A DNA stretch of 52,271 bases from Ectothiorhodospiraceae bacterium (lineage in GTDB: Bacteria; Pseudomonadota; Gammaproteobacteria; SZUA-152). The stretch spans positions 1 through 52,271 of the forward strand of contig NVUB02000011.1 of NCBI GenBank assembly GCA_002401775.2. Direction: 5' to 3'. Shown piece by piece: positions 19,003 through 27,748 of this stretch. A program made the position numbers and the translations under genes. The notes below the pieces were generated by a model that saw nothing but the letters and a program-made list of their open reading frames with translations, was not told the origin of the DNA and made no database searches. Every line of letters starts with the position of its first letter. Position 1 is the first letter of the stretch.

Positions 19003-20024
19003 TCAAACCCCTTACATTTTCTATTAACTAATTTGTTAGATGGCATAAATGTATCAGAATAGAAATGATTCATATCCATACCCTCACATGCAAAGTCATG
19101 CTCAGCGGCTTTGATCATTAATGGCGATCCACATGCATAAACATCAAGAAGAGACATCCCCTCAAAATCTTCAAGAACAGCCTTATGAACTAATCCAGAT
19201 CGACCACGCCAGTCATTATCATCATCCGAAACCACTGGGACATACCGCACATTTTCATGATCAGATTCCCACTTAATAGGCAAACCCGAGTAAAAGTCTG
19301 CGCTTCTCGACATTCCCCAATATATATGTATCTGCTTTTTATTGTATTCAAACAACAACTTCTCAACCATAGACTTTACTGGCGCAAAGCCAGTACCACC
19401 CGCAATAAAAACGATAGGGCGATCGCTTTCACGCACAAAAAACGTACCTAAAGCCCCATCAACATATATCAACTGATTCAACTTCAACTCAGAAAAAATA
19501 AATTCACTAAAAAGCCCACCAGGATTTTTTTTTATATGGAGTTCAATTCCATCATATGCCTTCAAAATATTTGCAATAGAATAACTACGACGGGCTCCCC
19601 TATAAATCAACTCAACATATTGGCCAGGGAGGTACTCAAAATTTGCCTCAGGTGGAAACCTCAACTTAAGAACAGCGACATCCGCTACAGGGAAGTCAAT
19701 TGAATCAACTTTAGTAGGCTGGACTTTCCTTTTCATGCCTTGCAACTCTGGGTGAAATGTTGCTTCCAATACAATGTCTGTAAGGGGGATAGCTACACAA
19801 GCTAAAGCGAATCCATCTTGATAATCATCTTTGGACATTCCTGTCTGGCCATTAGGCTGATTCACTTCACCATCAACAACCTTTACTTTACAGGCACCGC
19901 ACCTGCCATCCCGGCAACTATAGCTAAGAATCACATTAGCCTTTAACGCCGCATCTAACAAAGATTCATCATGAGCCGCTAGAAACTCAACCCCTGATGG
20001 CATTAAACTAACCTTATATTCCAT
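18999..20024 (-). CDS. ascD: CDP-6-deoxy-delta-3,4-glucoseen reductase (E3-like)
   Basis: The 341-residue modular reductase has an N-terminal plant-type ferredoxin domain with [13 protein letters not shown] (2Fe-2S cysteines at about 37-45 plus one further on). An FAD domain follows with [17 protein letters not shown] (RxYS), then an NAD domain with [14 protein letters not shown] and [11 protein letters not shown]. This is the domain order of RfbI/AscD/DdhD, which pass electrons from NADH to the RfbH intermediate. It is the first gene of the rfbIFGH run here and overlaps rfbF by four bases. No separate operon promoter is obvious in the 284 AT-rich bases upstream. Confidence 0.9.
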   Translation of the reverse strand: MEYKVSLMPSGVEFLAAHDESLLDAALKANVILSYSCRDGRCGACKVKVVDGEVNQPNGQTGMSKDDYQDGFALACVAIPLTDIVLEATFHPELQGMKRKVQPTKVDSIDFPVADVAVLKLRFPPEANFEYLPGQYVELIYRGARRSYSIANILKAYDGIELHIKKNPGGLFSEFIFSELKLNQLIYVDGALGTFFVRESDRPIVFIAGGTGFAPVKSMVEKLLFEYNKKQIHIYWGMSRSADFYSGLPIKWESDHENVRYVPVVSDDDNDWRGRSGLVHKAVLEDFEGMSLLDVYACGSPLMIKAAEHDFACEGMDMNHFYSDTFMPSNKLVNRKCKGFE

Positions 20025-20308
20025 AATCGTTTAAACCATTCGCATCTAAATTACTTTATAAACAACCTAAAAGTCTATGTACTGCGGCAATGTAGCAGGA
20101 ATACTCTCGACTAAATTTACAGCAATCTGGGCTTTCCATCCTTTCACCTGACATCAAAGTACCCCACCATCAACAATATTTGACCCAAATAAAACATTCA
20201 CTCTTTCCATTCGCGCAGCACCAGAAATAGCCCTATTTTACAAAACAAAAAAATATACTCACCCAAATCCCAATATGAACATTTAAAAGGCAAGTCAACT
20301 AATAATCA

Positions 20309-21274
20309 TTAATTGGCAATTCCATTGTCTTGATACCAACGATACGTATATTCTAACCCTTGCTTTAAATTAATCTTATATTCCCAGCCCATCGAGTTAA
20401 TCCGCGTGACATCAGTTAATTTTCTAGGCGCACCATCTGGCTTTGTCTCATCGTATATAAGCTCGCCATTAAAACCCACCACACTCCTCATGGTCTCAGC
20501 CAATTCACGAATAGTCACATCCACACCAGTGCCTACATTGATATGAGATAGAGTTGGCAGTGTATTGCCGCAATAAACAGATACATCCAACCCCAAAATA
20601 AATAGAGAAGCGGCAGCCATGTCATTTACATACAGAAACTCACGCATTGCATTACCACTCCCCCAAATGGTCACCTGTTTATCTTTTTTTATCTTCGCTA
20701 CATGAAATCGTCGTATTAGTGCTGGAATGACATGAGAGTTTTCAGGATGAAAATTGTCATTGGGCCCATAGAGATTTGTTGGCATTACAGAGCGGTAATC
20801 TGTTCCGTATTGGCGGTTATATGATTCACACAGTTTAATACCCGCAATTTTAGCAAGAGCATACGGCTCATTTGTTGGTTCAAGGATACCCGTAAGTAGC
20901 GCGTCCTCTCGCATTGGTTGTGCTACCGCTTTAGGGTAGATGCAAGTACTACCTAAAAACAGCAACCGCTCGACACCGTTTCGATAAGCTGCATCGACCA
21001 CATTAGCTTCAATCATCATGTTTTGATAAATGAACTCGGCAGGATATGTATTGTTGGCATGTATTCCACCAACCTTAGCAGCAGCAAGTACTACATACTC
21101 TGGTTTTTCAGTGGCAAAAAAAGACTGTACTTCGCTTTGATTTGTAAGATTTAACTCAACATGAGTTTTGGTTACAATATCATTGAAACCACGCTGTTCC
21201 AGCAGTCGCACAATTGCGGAGCCAACCAGCCCACGATGACCTGCCACATAAATTTTTGCATCAGCATCTATCAC
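20309..21274 (-). CDS. fcl: GDP-L-fucose synthase
   Basis: The 321-residue protein starts [16 protein letters not shown], with [24 protein letters not shown], and [20 protein letters not shown] (catalytic Tyr and Lys), the classic GDP-4-keto-6-deoxymannose epimerase-reductase signature. It converts the Gmd product into GDP-L-fucose. It follows gmd by eight bases, so the pair is co-transcribed. Confidence 0.95.
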   Translation of the reverse strand: MIDADAKIYVAGHRGLVGSAIVRLLEQRGFNDIVTKTHVELNLTNQSEVQSFFATEKPEYVVLAAAKVGGIHANNTYPAEFIYQNMMIEANVVDAAYRNGVERLLFLGSTCIYPKAVAQPMREDALLTGILEPTNEPYALAKIAGIKLCESYNRQYGTDYRSVMPTNLYGPNDNFHPENSHVIPALIRRFHVAKIKKDKQVTIWGSGNAMREFLYVNDMAAASLFILGLDVSVYCGNTLPTLSHINVGTGVDVTIRELAETMRSVVGFNGELIYDETKPDGAPRKLTDVTRINSMGWEYKINLKQGLEYTYRWYQDNGIAN

Positions 21275-21282
21275 AATTACAC

Positions 21283-22368
21283 CTATTCGTGATAATCGTA
21301 TGCAGTGAACCCGTGCTCTTTAACCAAAGAATCTCGCTTTGCGAGAGCCAAGTCATTTTCAATCATCTCTTGTACCATTTCTTCAAACGTGATTTTTGGT
21401 GTCCACCCTAATTTTTCTTTTGCTTTTGTTGGATCTCCAAGCAAAGTCTCAACCTCAGTGGGTCGAAAGTAACGTGGATCTACAGCCACAATACATTTCC
21501 CGGACTCACCATCAAAACCCTTCTCATCAATTCCATCACCTTCCCAAAAAATTTGTTTGCCAAGATGTGAGTAAGCAGCATTAACAAAGTCACGCACTGA
21601 GTATTGCACACCGGTAGCAATACAGAAATCATCCGGCTCATCCTGTTGCAACATAAGCCATTGCATTTCCACAAAGTCTTTAGCATGTCCCCAATCACGT
21701 TTAGCATCTAAATTCCCAAGATAGAGGCAGACCTGGAGACCTAAACTAATTCGAGCTAAGGCACGAGTAATTTTACGGGTTACAAATGTCTCTCCGCGAA
21801 TTGGAGACTCATGGTTAAAAAGAATACCGTTACATGCATAAATGCCATAAGCTTCACGATAATTAACGGTGATCCAGTAGGCATAAAGTTTGGCTACGGC
21901 ATAAGGTGAGCGTGGATAGAAGGGCGTTGTTTCTTTCTGCGGAATTTCTTTCACCTCACCAAAAAGCTCCGAGGTGGATGCCTGATAGTAACGGGTCTTT
22001 TTCTCAAGACCAGATATTCGTATTGCATCCAACAATCTTAAGGCTCCCAAGCCAACAGTATCCGCCGTGTATTCCGGACTCTCAAAAGAAACTGCTACAT
22101 GGCTCTGAGCACCTAAATTATAGATTTCATCGGGTTCGACCTCCTGAATAATCCGAACCAAATTCATTGAATCAGCAAGATCACCATAGTGCAGTATAAG
22201 CTTACGATTTTTTTCATGTGGGTCTTGATAGAGATGATCTATGCGATCAGTATTAAATGATGAGGCACGTCGTTTAATACCGTGTACTTCATATCCTTTT
22301 CCCAAGAGTAATTCTGCTAGATATGCTCCATCTTGACCAGTAATACCCGTAATTAATGCTTTTTTCAT
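21283..22368 (-). CDS. gmd: GDP-mannose 4,6-dehydratase
   Basis: The 361-residue protein starts [20 protein letters not shown] and has [27 protein letters not shown] and [13 protein letters not shown] with the S/T-x-E catalytic residues and a later [10 protein letters not shown] (Tyr-x3-Lys). These are full-length Gmd features. It makes GDP-4-keto-6-deoxymannose from GDP-mannose, for which manC lies at the other end of the window. It is the first gene of the polysaccharide locus on the minus strand and abuts the toxin-antitoxin island directly. Confidence 0.96.
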   Translation of the reverse strand: MKKALITGITGQDGAYLAELLLGKGYEVHGIKRRASSFNTDRIDHLYQDPHEKNRKLILHYGDLADSMNLVRIIQEVEPDEIYNLGAQSHVAVSFESPEYTADTVGLGALRLLDAIRISGLEKKTRYYQASTSELFGEVKEIPQKETTPFYPRSPYAVAKLYAYWITVNYREAYGIYACNGILFNHESPIRGETFVTRKITRALARISLGLQVCLYLGNLDAKRDWGHAKDFVEMQWLMLQQDEPDDFCIATGVQYSVRDFVNAAYSHLGKQIFWEGDGIDEKGFDGESGKCIVAVDPRYFRPTEVETLLGDPTKAKEKLGWTPKITFEEMVQEMIENDLALAKRDSLVKEHGFTAYDYHE

Positions 22369-22397
22369 AATTTGTCTTAGTCTGCGTTATTCATAAA

Positions 22398-22633
22398 TTA
22401 TTCATGTGCCAGGATGTTGCGAATACCCCGCATTTCATCCCATGGAACATCGTCATATCGTTTCCGAAAATCATCAGGTACATATGAAGCTGCTTCACCA
22501 ATTATTTCCAAATTGCAAACTACAGCATCTATAGTTTTTTCGTCATCTATCCAGCCCGTAAAATCCAAGTCTACAGTGTAACTGTTCTATACGATCAATG
22601 GCCTCAAGTATGTCATCGATACGGAAGCTTCAT
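22398..22633 (-). pseudogene. HepT-like HEPN toxin (DUF86), frameshifted
   Basis: It begins three bases after the MNT stop. In three frames one can read RIDDILEAIDRIEQL, then after a shift DFTGWIDDEKTIDAVV, NLEIIGEAASYVPDDF and MRGIRNILAHE followed by TAA. This is the normal DUF86/HepT order ending at the R-x4-H catalytic motif, but the usual HEYF is cut after HE. At least two frameshifts separate the start and the first helix from the rest, so an active RNase is unlikely. Confidence 0.75.
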
Positions 22634-22636
22634 TCC

Positions 22637-22930
22637 CTAGGCAACGCGAATAAAATCCTTCAAAATACTATCTCGCAACTGAGGTTTCAGTGCATTTTTC
22701 GTGACTAAATCCACTTGGCATGACAACATTTCTTCCAAACTTTTCTTCAGTTGAACAAAGCCAAATAGACCTGGGGGCTCTTCAAAGACAACCAGTATCT
22801 CAACATCGCTATCAAGACTAGCCTCGTCACGTGCGACAGATCCAAAAATATCCAAATATGATATGTGGAAGCGTTTGCGCAACTCATTGGTGCGAGCTTT
22901 CAGCATTTCCAAAACCTGAGTACGTTTCAT
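22637..22930 (-). CDS. MntA-like minimal nucleotidyltransferase (antitoxin of MNT/HEPN module)
   Basis: The 97-residue protein has GSVARDEASLDSDVEILV, the GSx10DxD motif with the second acidic residue as Glu. The rest (PPGLFGFVQLKKSLEEMLSCQVDLVTKNALKPQL) is typical of MntA partners of HepT. Such proteins neutralise HepT, in studied cases by AMPylation. The toxin partner directly downstream is broken, so this is an orphan antitoxin. GGGA lies about eight bases before the ATG. It is the module nearest to gmd. Confidence 0.85.
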   Translation of the reverse strand: MKRTQVLEMLKARTNELRKRFHISYLDIFGSVARDEASLDSDVEILVVFEEPPGLFGFVQLKKSLEEMLSCQVDLVTKNALKPQLRDSILKDFIRVA

Positions 22931-22945
22931 TATATTTCCCTGCGG

Positions 22946-23101
22946 AGCACGTTTTTGGTGCTCACGCGGAGATCATTCCTCACAACCCAAATTTTCTAAG
23001 GCTAAATAACAGCCCACCTTGTCCATAGAAACTTGATCCATAGAAATTTAGTCCAGAAAAAATATTCCACGTGGGCACTATAAAACGTGCCCACCCTACT
23101 C
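22946..23101. repeat. GTAGGGTGGGCAC-family element, copy 1
   Basis: The right end reads GTGGGCACTATAAAACGTGC followed by CCACCCTAC, an inverted GTGGGCAC/GTGCCCAC pair. The left end carries GCACGTTTTTGGTGCTCAC, and between them is the shared core with CTAAATAACAG and CCATAGAAACTTGATCCATA. The same block lies after the other ahcY fragments and alone at 42197-42329. No coding potential is seen. Confidence 0.65.
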
Positions 23102-23206
23102 CACTAAACTGACTGTACGTGTCTCTTGTAGCTTCCAATCAGCGACACATACAGTGAGGTTAACATGCCCCTATGCGCCGTCGGTCTTTTTTACTATGAC
23201 GTACTC

Positions 23207-23296
23207 CTAGCATCTGTAACGCTCCGGTTTATAAGGCCCTTCAACCGACACATAAATGTAATCAGCCTGCTCTTGCGACAAGGTCGTAAGGTGCAG
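23207..23296 (-). pseudogene. ahcY 3'-end fragment, copy 1
   Basis: The minus strand reads [19 protein letters not shown] then KPERYRC and a stop. This is an eroded version of the intact ahcY end [26 protein letters not shown]. The following bases match the sequence after the real ahcY stop, so gene end and intergenic block were copied together. Upstream it abuts the end of a HEPN gene copy. About 30 codons remain. Confidence 0.8.
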
Positions 23297-23306
23297 GGTG
23301 ACTGGG

Positions 23307-23825
23307 TTAGAGCCTTTTTTGTATCTCAACCTTTTGTGGCAACCTAAGCCCCTCTACTTCCATGCGGGTCGCAGCGTAATCATGCAGGTGATTGTAACAT
23401 TCTACCAAAAGAAGGCTGCATTCTTTCGCAAAGATTTTAGGCGAAGGTTTCCAGACTGTCCATATGTTCATGTACTTGCCGGTTGCGCAGTTTGCGTACC
23501 TATAACCATTGCACTACGTCTTCTACAACCCCTAGTTTCTCGGCTCGGTTTAGCGTTTCGATCTGACTGCCGGGCAGTTTCTGCCAATCCCATAAGCCAA
23601 CGGGGTATCAGTTTGTCGGCAATGGTGTCTTGCATACGGCCAAAACGGGAAACAAATGCCTCAAGCTGCTCGGCAAGTTCCGGGGCAGACGCCAGTCCTC
23701 GTACCCAGTCTGCATCAAGTAGGGCGTGCATAAAGTCGTCCCCAACTATAAACCAGATGCTTTCCCTCACGAGCAACAATGTCCAGCGTTTGCAGAAATC
23801 GACTCAATGGTAGGTTTTGGCTCAT
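23307..23825 (-). pseudogene. HEPN-domain toxin, frameshifted full-length copy
   Basis: The ATG overlaps the MNT stop (ATGA). The reading starts MSQNLPLSRFLQTLDIVARE, shifts frame, continues FVSRFGRMQDTIADKLIPRW, shifts again to IETLNRAEKLGVVEDVVQWL, a stop codon, then VRKLRNRQVHEHMDSLETFA and another stop. The HEPN RN-x4-H motif is still visible as RNRQVHEH. With two frameshifts and several stops it cannot make the full toxin. A 5'-truncated but cleaner copy of the same gene is at 29993-30262. Confidence 0.8.
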
Positions 23826-24121
23826 AATTTCACCCCTACGCGCAAAGCCTCTTCATTCACGGGTTGACGTGTTGTTTTAGGGTCAAGCACCAACACGTCG
23901 ATGGGTTGATCGCCCAGTCGAATCTGCAACCTTGCGACAAGCGTTAATGCTTTACGTCCGCGTTGCGCTATTGGTGCTTCCGACTGAATAAGCAAATCTA
24001 TGTCGCCACCACGCGCAAAGTCGTCAACGCGGGAACCGAATAGTGTGACGGTTGCTTCGCTGCCAAATATCTCCTGCGAAGTATCGCGGATGATCTTCTG
24101 AGTGCGTGTCGATAAGCGCAT
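23822..24121 (-). CDS. MNT-domain nucleotidyltransferase (antitoxin)
   Basis: The 99-residue protein has TLFGSRVDDFARGGDIDLLI, the GSx9-10DxD Pol-beta signature with intact DID, and a C-terminal LGDQPIDVLVLDPKT strand with the third carboxylate region. It matches the MNT halves of the other modules here (residues LFGSR, RGGDIDL). The coupled HEPN gene downstream is broken. An rmlB-like 5' tag lies about 90 bases upstream. Confidence 0.86.
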   Translation of the reverse strand: MRLSTRTQKIIRDTSQEIFGSEATVTLFGSRVDDFARGGDIDLLIQSEAPIAQRGRKALTLVARLQIRLGDQPIDVLVLDPKTTRQPVNEEALRVGVKL

Positions 24122-24213
24122 ACTCTGATTTTAATCCTGTTCCGTACTCTACTCTGTAAGAATAAAGGAAATGCTCCCCTTTACAAAATTTTTCGTATAC
24201 ATGAGCAGATTGA

Positions 24214-24243
24214 CACGTCAACAACGGTGACGTCAGTTTCATT
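24214..24243 (-). pseudogene. rmlB/rfbB-like 5' tag, minimal copy (tag 1)
   Basis: The minus strand reads NETDVTVVDV, matching the NETDITVV segment of the longer tags; flanking sequence is unrelated. At only ten codons it is weak alone. It counts because of its position directly upstream of an MNT/HEPN module, like the other tags. Confidence 0.45.
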
Positions 24244-24273
24244 AAAGTACAAAATCACTATTTTGAAGCCAGG

Positions 24274-24486
24274 TTATTCAGGATCTCTTGCAAACAAATC
24301 ATCCAAGCCATCCACTTCATCTTTCAGTTGATCGATTTCTCGCTTCAGCACTTCGTATTCCACCATTTTGCGCTTAAGAAATCGTACCGTGAGTTTGGCT
24401 TTTTCTTCTATCCCCTTGGGGGTCAATAGATAGACGTAAATGTTTTTATTCGGGTTGCGTTGAATGTTAATGACATTTCTTTCCAA
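24274..24486 (-). pseudogene. EPS-associated MarR-type regulator, 5'-truncated copy
   Basis: From about 24461 down to the stop the protein ([20 protein letters not shown] and on) is nearly identical to the C-terminal two thirds of the intact regulator at 25947-26297, including the coiled-coil helix [19 protein letters not shown]. The N-terminal winged-helix part is replaced by unrelated sequence. A shorter protein could in principle start at 24486, but it would lack the DNA-binding helices. Confidence 0.75.
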
Positions 24487-24524
24487 TCTAAAATGATCAA
24501 TGGGCGATCAGTATAGCGCGGTAG

Positions 24525-24650
24525 GCTCTATTAGAAGCGCCATCTGCATCTTCTGCAATAACTACCTTGCCCAGGCAAGTGCCCGCCTGGCTTTTGTCAT
24601 TAACTCGTCTACTGTAACCACAAGACAACTCTCTCTTGTTGAATATTTTT
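24525..24650 (-). pseudogene. Fragment spanning the end of an MNT gene and the start of its HEPN partner
   Basis: It is homologous to 34470-34590 in a second module. The reading NIQQERVVL matches NIQQEGVAL at the end of that MNT protein, and VDELMTKARRALAWAR with later AEDADGASNRAYRAI matches the HEPN start there. A stop codon and a frameshift interrupt it. The bodies of both genes are missing, so only the junction was left behind. Confidence 0.7.
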
Positions 24651-24677
24651 AGTTAAAGGTAGTTAAAGGTAGTTAAA

Positions 24678-24845
24678 GGGGACGCTACCCAATGTCATTA
24701 AGTTAAGCTGCCTATTCTATTTGTTATAGGCTGGTGTGGGTATGCATATTCCAGAACATCGCCAATTTTGTTGGGGTTCCTGCGTCACCGCCAACCTACA
24801 AAACAACGCACTTTTGTTAACTTAATGACATTGGGACACTACCCC
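24678..24845. repeat. Nested palindromic element bounded by GGGACGCTACCC-type motifs
   Basis: The left boundary is GGGGACGCTACCC, the right GGGACACTACCCC, as direct repeats. Just inside lies a perfect 16-base inverted repeat, AATGTCATTAAGTTAA (24691-24706) and its complement (24817-24832). The interior of about 110 bases has no gene. A second element of the same plan but with different arm sequence is at 31087-31206, and a half copy is at about 30796-30824. Confidence 0.7.
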
Positions 24846-24851
24846 ATTCCT

Positions 24852-24911
24852 CTAATTCCCCGCATAAATGATTGCATCGACGTTGGTAACGGTAACGTCT
24901 GTTTCATTGAT
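24852..24911 (-). pseudogene. rmlB/rfbB-like 5' tag (tag 2)
   Basis: The minus strand reads INETDVTVTNVDAIIYAGN and a stop. This corresponds to the second beta strand of dTDP-glucose 4,6-dehydratases (VVNVDxLTYAGN). The glycine-rich N-terminal part is absent. The tag ends at the same YAG(N/K) codons as tags 3 and 5. Confidence 0.7.
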
Positions 24912-25045
24912 AGCTCTCTTTTGATTGCTCATTATTTGTGAAATATCATGCGGTCTCCCACTGACTCGCTTTGTAAATCGGAACGCACGTAGTGCGCCGG
25001 CAGGGTGAGTGGTATTTATGGCTCGAATCACCGTGGTCAACAGCC

Positions 25046-25405
25046 TCAGCACTCTGGCAAAGCCCGTTTCCGAAAACTGTCACGATCAAGCACAATAAAT
25101 TGACCTTCCAGGGTCTCCAAACATTCCAACATTGCCTGCACCACTTGGGCGGGCTCCCCTGGATTCGCTGGCACAAATCGTAGATACACCACCGCTGGTG
25201 GACACGGTAGCCGTTGCCGAAAAATCAGCTCACCGAAATCTCTGTCAAACGTTAGCAATGCCAATTCTTTCCTATGGGCCAGCTCTAATACTTTGTGATC
25301 CGGCAAGCCAGGCTGGCTTTCGCTGATCGATGCAATATCGTGGCCCGCTTGGCGCAACAGCTTAACTGATGTCAATGGAATATTCTCATCGGCCAGCCAC
25401 TTCAA
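25046..25405 (-). CDS. DUF5615 PIN-like toxin
   Basis: The 119-residue protein starts KWLADENIPLTSVKLLRQAG and has LLTFDRDFGELIF, the acidic residues (D6, E7 and DxD) of the Mut7-C/PIN-like DUF5615 family, predicted RNases. It overlaps the DUF433 gene by four bases, the usual DUF433-DUF5615 module order. It is full length and looks intact. Confidence 0.85.
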   Translation of the reverse strand: MKWLADENIPLTSVKLLRQAGHDIASISESQPGLPDHKVLELAHRKELALLTFDRDFGELIFRQRLPCPPAVVYLRFVPANPGEPAQVVQAMLECLETLEGQFIVLDRDSFRKRALPEC

Positions 25406-25638
25406 CCAAGCTTCCTCAAGGTCACATATTCCTCTTCAGCCAGACATGCCTGAGCGAAGGCAAATACCGCCCTCAGATCTTCTGTCGAGAGCTGGGGATA
25501 GTTATCCAGCACTTGTTGCTCTGTCCAACCTTCCGCGAACAGCGACAGGACAAAATCCACAGACAGGCGCGTCCCTTTTATGATGGGCTTACCAACCAAG
25601 ACCGAATTGTCTGCAACAATATTTTCTTTCCAATTCAT
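25402..25638 (-). CDS. DUF433 antitoxin
   Basis: The 78-residue protein has SVLVGKPIIKGTRLSVDFVL and EGWTEQQVLDNYPQLSTEDL, the DUF433 signature (GxPxIxGTR and the YPxLTxEDI helix). It is a small winged-helix-like antitoxin co-encoded with a DUF5615 toxin. The ATG is preceded by AAGGAGA-like sequence (GGAGACC). An rmlB-like tag lies about 60 bases upstream. Confidence 0.88.
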   Translation of the reverse strand: MNWKENIVADNSVLVGKPIIKGTRLSVDFVLSLFAEGWTEQQVLDNYPQLSTEDLRAVFAFAQACLAEEEYVTLRKLG

Positions 25639-25700
25639 TGGGGTCTCCTTATACCTTTCCAGTTATAATAAGGATAACAGAAAAACGGTAAAATCCTTTT

Positions 25701-25742
25701 GCCTGCATAGGTGAGTGCAACGACATTAATAACTGTAATATC
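25701..25742 (-). pseudogene. rmlB/rfbB-like 5' tag (tag 3)
   Basis: The minus strand reads DITVINVVALTYAG, followed by KRILP-type unrelated sequence. It is the same strand-loop segment as the other tags and has the same end at TYAG. It sits just upstream of the DUF433/DUF5615 module. Confidence 0.68.
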
Positions 25743-25811
25743 TCACCGCTGTCCCGTTAACTCGATATGCTTCGCTGTTTAACCGGCAAAAAACGTCACA
25801 ATTAGACCACT

Positions 25812-25885
25812 TAGATGCCGTGCGATTCGGCACTAACAAATCCGTATCGTCTGTCGCTTTATGATAACCATGCGAGAACAGTACA
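25812..25885 (-). pseudogene. Short fragment of a nucleotidyltransferase-like gene
   Basis: The minus strand reads VLFSHGYHKATDDTDLLVPN, which looks like the HGxxRxTxDxDLLV core of a nucleotidyltransferase-type TA protein. The same fragment recurs at about 35122-35190 next to another regulator copy. Its N- and C-terminal parts may be the fragments at 46530-46643 and 26503-26745. Identity rests on one motif. Confidence 0.4.
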
Positions 25886-25905
25886 AAACCACTGTTATTA
25901 ACCTA

Positions 25906-25940
25906 GACTCAAAATAGATCATCCTTATCTATTTTGAGTC
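25906..25940 (-). terminator. Hairpin after the EPS-associated regulator
   Basis: A perfect 14-base stem, GACTCAAAATAGAT with its complement, and a 7-base loop lie just after the regulator stop. There is no long T run after it, so it may be a bidirectional or protein-assisted terminator. An almost identical hairpin follows the disrupted copy at 35218-35252. Confidence 0.6.
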
Positions 25941-25946
25941 CCTGTA

Positions 25947-26297
25947 TCATTCAGGATCACTTACAAACAATTCATCCAAGCCATCCACTTCATCTTTCAG
26001 TTGATCGATTTCTCGCTTCAGCACTTCGTATTCCACCATTTTGCGCTTAAGAAAGCGTACCGTGAGCTGGGCTTTTTCTTCTATCCCCTTGGGGGTCAAT
26101 AGATAGACGTAAATGTTTTTATTCGGGTTGCGTTGAAAATTACGCGCTTTCACTTGGCCTTTGTCGATGAGTGCACGAAGGCAGTAATTGGTTTTACCCA
26201 AACTGACGCCCAAGGCGCTGGCCAGTTGGCGCTGGCTAATATCGGGCTGGGCCTCGATATGTTTGAAGATACGGTAGTGGATTTCATCTTGGGGCAT
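25947..26297 (-). CDS. EPS-associated MarR-type transcriptional regulator (intact copy)
   Basis: The 116-residue protein has a winged helix ([54 protein letters not shown]) and a C-terminal coiled coil ([19 protein letters not shown]). This matches the MarR-family regulator associated with exopolysaccharide loci. I take the ATG at 26297, since homologues begin near MPQDEIHYRIF; an upstream ATG at 26336 would add 13 unrelated residues. It is the only undamaged copy of four in the window, and its target is probably a polysaccharide promoter. Confidence 0.82.
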   Translation of the reverse strand: MPQDEIHYRIFKHIEAQPDISQRQLASALGVSLGKTNYCLRALIDKGQVKARNFQRNPNKNIYVYLLTPKGIEEKAQLTVRFLKRKMVEYEVLKREIDQLKDEVDGLDELFVSDPE

Positions 26298-26447
26298 AGT
26301 TTGGACGCATGGTTTGGGCACATTTTCTGGTAGCAAAGCCAGTGAACAGAGCCTTTTTATCTTATGGATACACCCTACTTGGTAGTGTTCACGGGTTGAA
26401 CGGATAGTGTATTAGAACGTGAATTGTTATTTAGGTCAAGGGGTTGG

Positions 26448-26491
26448 CTTAGTGCTTAGTGCTTAGTGCTTAGTGCTTAGTGCTTAGTGCT
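26448..26491. repeat. Heptamer tandem array (CTTAGTG x6)
   Basis: There are six perfect direct copies of a 7-base unit, upstream of the intact EPS-associated regulator. The equivalent place upstream of the disrupted regulator copy (about 35925-35940) has only one or two degenerate units in otherwise matching flanking sequence (TTATTTAGGTCAAGGGGTTGG), so the array length varies. Confidence 0.9.
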
Positions 26492-26502
26492 TTTTCTGCT
26501 GT

Positions 26503-26745
26503 TCACTCTTTATTACCACTTATGGCGGCAATTGCTCGCTCCAACACAACACGATCCATAACATTTTTATCGCGTGCTGATTGTTTAGTTTTTAACAAGC
26601 CCTCCAGGCTCAATGTTTTTACAGAAGCCTCATCAGCATCTACAGTTTCAATGTAGGAATTGAGGGTTTCGTATGTTTCACCGCACGTATTAAAAATAAG
26701 ATCGACCACGACTTCATCCGCAAGCCGTATGTTGCTCCCGATGGT
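26503..26745 (-). pseudogene. C-terminal fragment of a nucleotidyltransferase-like TA gene
   Basis: The reading LADEVVVDLIFNTCGETYETL, then VKTLSLEGLLKTKQSARDKN and VLERAIAAISGN, is typical of the C-terminal half of nucleotidyltransferase-type TA proteins (GLLKTKxxxRxKDxxDRxxLE). An open frame begins at 26709, but homology extends further upstream without the GSx10DxD core. It then joins a fragment of the small gene seen intact at 46633-46851. Confidence 0.6.
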
Positions 26746-27065
26746 AGCTGGTAAATGTCATCATTAAAAACAGCCCCCTGCTTTAACTGGACAACAGAAC
26801 GGCACTGAAATTTAGTCCTTACAACAACCTTTAAGATGCTGGACGAGTAGCAGTAATGTTATTGGCTCGATACAAGAGGCCGGAAAGCCGTAGCGGAGAT
26901 AAAACTGCTTCGTTTCTTTTGACGTAGCGTGAACTAACAGACCTCGAACCCCGACATTCTGAGCAATGATTAATGTTCGCAGTTATGAAGAAGCGAAGCG
27001 GCTTTGCTTAATAAGCCATGTTGCTTTGGTTCGAGGCGCATATAAATAGGGGCTGTTTTGGACAT
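26746..27065 (-). pseudogene. Collapsed copy of the small-ORF/GNAT/DUF1778 module
   Basis: From left to right the block matches pieces of 46720-47703: KQGAVFNDDIYQLPSG (small ORF), the GNAT 3' end (bases around TTTAGTCCTTA and TTGGCTCGATA), the GNAT middle with GTTCGCAGT, and then the DUF1778 start (LFRRFFITANINH-type junction, ATG at 27063-27065). Large internal deletions join them. It is a decayed duplicate of the intact module on the other side of metK. Confidence 0.7.
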
Positions 27066-27092
27066 GACACATCACTTCCGCATATCTGATGA

Positions 27093-27110
27093 CTACACGT
27101 TGTAGTGTAG
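27093..27110. promoter_or_regulatory. Operator-like palindrome upstream of the collapsed DUF1778 copy
   Basis: CTACAC-GTTGTA-GTGTAG, an 18-base inverted repeat, sits about 28 bases before the former DUF1778 start. The intact module has CTATAC-ATTGTA-GTATAG at the same position. Both arms changed together, so the symmetry was kept. An RHH antitoxin site is the likely role. Confidence 0.55.
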
Positions 27111-27148
27111 CGACTCAATACACGCAACTAAAGATGATCGACCATCCA

Positions 27149-27748
27149 TTATTGCCCTTCACCGGGCTGCTTTTTCTGTTTTGAGGCATCCGGGGCCTCC
27201 ATTTCAAAAACCTCCCACAATGCAATGTCGATTCCCTTAAGGCGGTTAAGTGACAAGATTTCCTGGGGACCGAATATTTCGGATTCGCCGTATCGTTTGC
27301 TTTTGAGTACAAACCGTTCCACATACAGCTCAATGGGGTCAATGATAATGTACTCCTTGACTGCCGATCGCTCATACAGCGCCTTTTTCTCCCTTTTGTC
27401 TTTGAGTGCCGTGGCGGGTGAAAGCACTTCGACGACAAGATCAGGCGCTCCCTGTATATTGGCCTCGGTGATTTTCTTCTCGTCACAAACAACAAGGATG
27501 TCAGGCTGGACAACATCGAATTCGGACAGAATAACATCGGTTGGAGCCACAAAAGGTCTGCACAGGTTACCCTTAAGCTTTTGTTTTAGCAGGCTAAAAA
27601 TTGATCCGACTATATTCTGGTGTTTGATACTCGGTGCAGGTGACATGTTATATGCCTCACCCCCTACTATCTCCCACCGCTCATCCTCTGGCCATGTTAG
27701 GTAATCGGAATAAGTATATTTTTCTGCTCTTTTGCTTGCTGTCGTCAT
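27149..27748 (-). CDS. Uma2 family (DUF820) endonuclease-like protein, copy A
   Basis: The 199-residue protein contains YSDYLTWPEDERWEIVGGEA, QPDILVVCDEKKITEANIQG, APDLVVEVLSPATALKDKRE and YERSAVKEYIIIDP, the standard Uma2 order of PD-(D/E)xK-like residues (D..EVLSP..K). Uma2 proteins are abundant in some cyanobacteria and sulfur bacteria and have no settled role. A close paralogue lies at 45121-45693. The C-terminal tail KQKKQPGEGQ is extra here. Confidence 0.85.
   Translation of the reverse strand: MTTASKRAEKYTYSDYLTWPEDERWEIVGGEAYNMSPAPSIKHQNIVGSIFSLLKQKLKGNLCRPFVAPTDVILSEFDVVQPDILVVCDEKKITEANIQGAPDLVVEVLSPATALKDKREKKALYERSAVKEYIIIDPIELYVERFVLKSKRYGESEIFGPQEILSLNRLKGIDIALWEVFEMEAPDASKQKKQPGEGQ

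Noticed and set aside
27225-27704. Plus-strand frame antisense to the Uma2 gene, also repeated at 45278-45649
   Set aside because: Its conservation follows from the conserved Uma2 codons; no independent features.
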